DNA of 14,319 nt from Methanomicrobia archaeon (lineage in GTDB: Archaea; Methanobacteriota_B; Thermococci; Methanofastidiosales; B48-G16). The DNA lies in NCBI GenBank assembly GCA_023133315.1, contig JAGLWR010000012.1, forward strand, positions 1-14,319. The letters are read 5' to 3'. Under the pieces are notes generated by a model. That model saw only the letters and a program-made list of their open reading frames with translations. It had not been told where the DNA came from and did no database searches. How positions within the stretch are numbered: position 1 is the first letter of the stretch; each line of letters begins with the position of its first letter. Below, piece after piece: positions 13,979 to 14,319 of the stretch. Position numbers and translations under genes: made by a program.

Positions 13979-14319
13979 TCACTTCTCCTCTTTTGACTTT
14001 TTTTTCTTCTCAGTTGCTTTTTTAGGTTTTACTGCTTTTTTCTTAGGTTTTACTGCTTTTTTCTTTACTTCTTTCTTAGCTTTCTTAGGTTTCTCTTCTT
14101 TTGGCTTCTTTTCTTTTGGTTTTTCTTCGGGTGCTTTTTTCTTTAGTTTTGGTTCTTCTTTTTCTTCGATTGCTTTCTTAGGTTCGATCTTTTCTTCCAT
14201 TATTTCCTCTTTAACTTCAAGTTCTTCTTTCTTCTCAGTTGCTTTTTTAGGTTTTACTGTCTTTTTCTTCGGTTTGGGTTTTTCTTCGGTTTTCACTGCT
14301 TTTTTCTTTACTTCTTTCT
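13979..14319 (-). CDS. Lys/Glu/Pro-rich C-terminal tail of a protein starting outside the window
   Basis: 112 codons end in TGA at 13979. The frame is open to the window edge with no stop. A GTG at 14296 could be taken as a start, but the codons before it read KEVKKKA, continuing a repeat that recurs downstream (KKEVKKKAVK), so it is an internal valine. The visible part is almost wholly K, E, P, A and V, arranged in units such as VKPKKATEKK and KPKEKKPKEEKPKK. It is a long, disordered, mainly basic tail rather than a folded domain. In many euryarchaea the gene before aIF2-gamma is ribosomal protein S6e, whose eukaryotic form has a basic C-terminal tail, so an S6e with an expanded tail is my best guess. 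The folded part is not visible, so identity is uncertain. Confidence 0.7.
   Translation of the reverse strand, partial: KEVKKKAVKTEEKPKPKKKTVKPKKATEKKEELEVKEEIMEEKIEPKKAIEEKEEPKLKKKAPEEKPKEKKPKEEKPKKAKKEVKKKAVKPKKKAVKPKKATEKKKKSKEEK
14003..14034 (-). repeat. 32-base direct repeat inside the Lys-rich tail gene (copy near the C-terminus)
   Basis: This block is identical to 14228-14259, 225 bases (75 codons) away and in frame, and encodes VKPKKATEKK. A second identical pair, 25 bases long, lies at 14052-14076 and 14295-14319, 243 bases apart, and runs into the window edge. Exact DNA identity, not just similar amino acids, points to recent segmental duplication or slippage. Confidence 0.85.
14228..14259 (-). 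repeat. 32-base direct repeat inside the Lys-rich tail gene (copy nearer the N-terminus)
   Basis: Identical partner of 14003-14034; see that entry. Here the repeat encodes the same VKPKKATEKK and is followed by the Glu-rich ELEVKEE segment instead of the terminal KKSKEEK. Confidence 0.85.

Noticed and set aside
13979..14296. Independent 105-residue Lys-rich protein beginning at the GTG at 14296
   Set aside because: The frame is open to the window edge and the codons before the GTG continue the same repeat, so the GTG is internal.
13979..14319. CRISPR array or intergenic satellite
   Set aside because: The repeats are in frame, irregularly spaced and translate into a consistent K/E/P-rich tail.

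Overview
The window looks like a piece of an AT-rich euryarchaeal chromosome. It carries aIF2-gamma, an FCF1-type PIN nuclease, a NIP7 homologue, a Clp1/GRC3 RNA kinase, archaeal TATA boxes about 26 nt upstream of expected transcription starts, and T-rich gene ends. Several genes appear to give leaderless or nearly leaderless transcripts. No rRNA, tRNA, CRISPR array, transposase or origin is visible, and no gene-free stretch exceeds 300 bases. I cannot name the genus from this sequence.

Layout, left to right. (1) 1-1199, minus: a HerA/FtsK-superfamily P-loop ATPase cut by the window edge. It has no stop inside the window and is clearly richer in G+C than its neighbours, so it is probably a bacterial-type acquisition. 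(2) 1379-1612, minus: a self-contained 77-residue beta-barrel protein with its own TATA box and a hairpin-plus-T-run terminator. (3) 1732-3242, plus: a two-gene operon of a SAMHD1-like HD phosphohydrolase and a NIP7-type PUA protein (ATGA overlap). It runs tail to tail into pyrG (3239-4792, minus), and the two share a TTAA stop. (4) 4961-6208, plus: an OFA-family major facilitator with its own promoter and a possible operator dyad, converging on a GDT1/UPF0016 cation exporter (6262-6807, minus).

(5) 6890-12386, plus: a tightly packed block of ABC ATPase, ABC-2 permease, ABC ATPase, ABC-2 permease, an exported and C-terminally anchored alpha/alpha-repeat protein, and the Clp1/GRC3 kinase. Every junction overlaps or is separated by only a few bases. 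The first five genes look like one export or surface-modification system of unknown substrate, and this is the most likely place for an undescribed system. (6) 14319-12383, minus: the translation/ribosome operon. The visible end of a Lys/Glu/Pro-rich tail (possibly ribosomal protein S6e, by synteny) is followed by aIF2-gamma and the FCF1-like PIN protein, and it converges on the Clp1 gene with a 4-base stop overlap.

Information processing (NIP7, FCF1-like PIN, Clp1/GRC3, aIF2-gamma) and nucleotide metabolism (CTP synthase, putative dNTPase) form the conserved part. The HerA-like ATPase, the OFA transporter and the ABC/surface-protein block are the accessory part.
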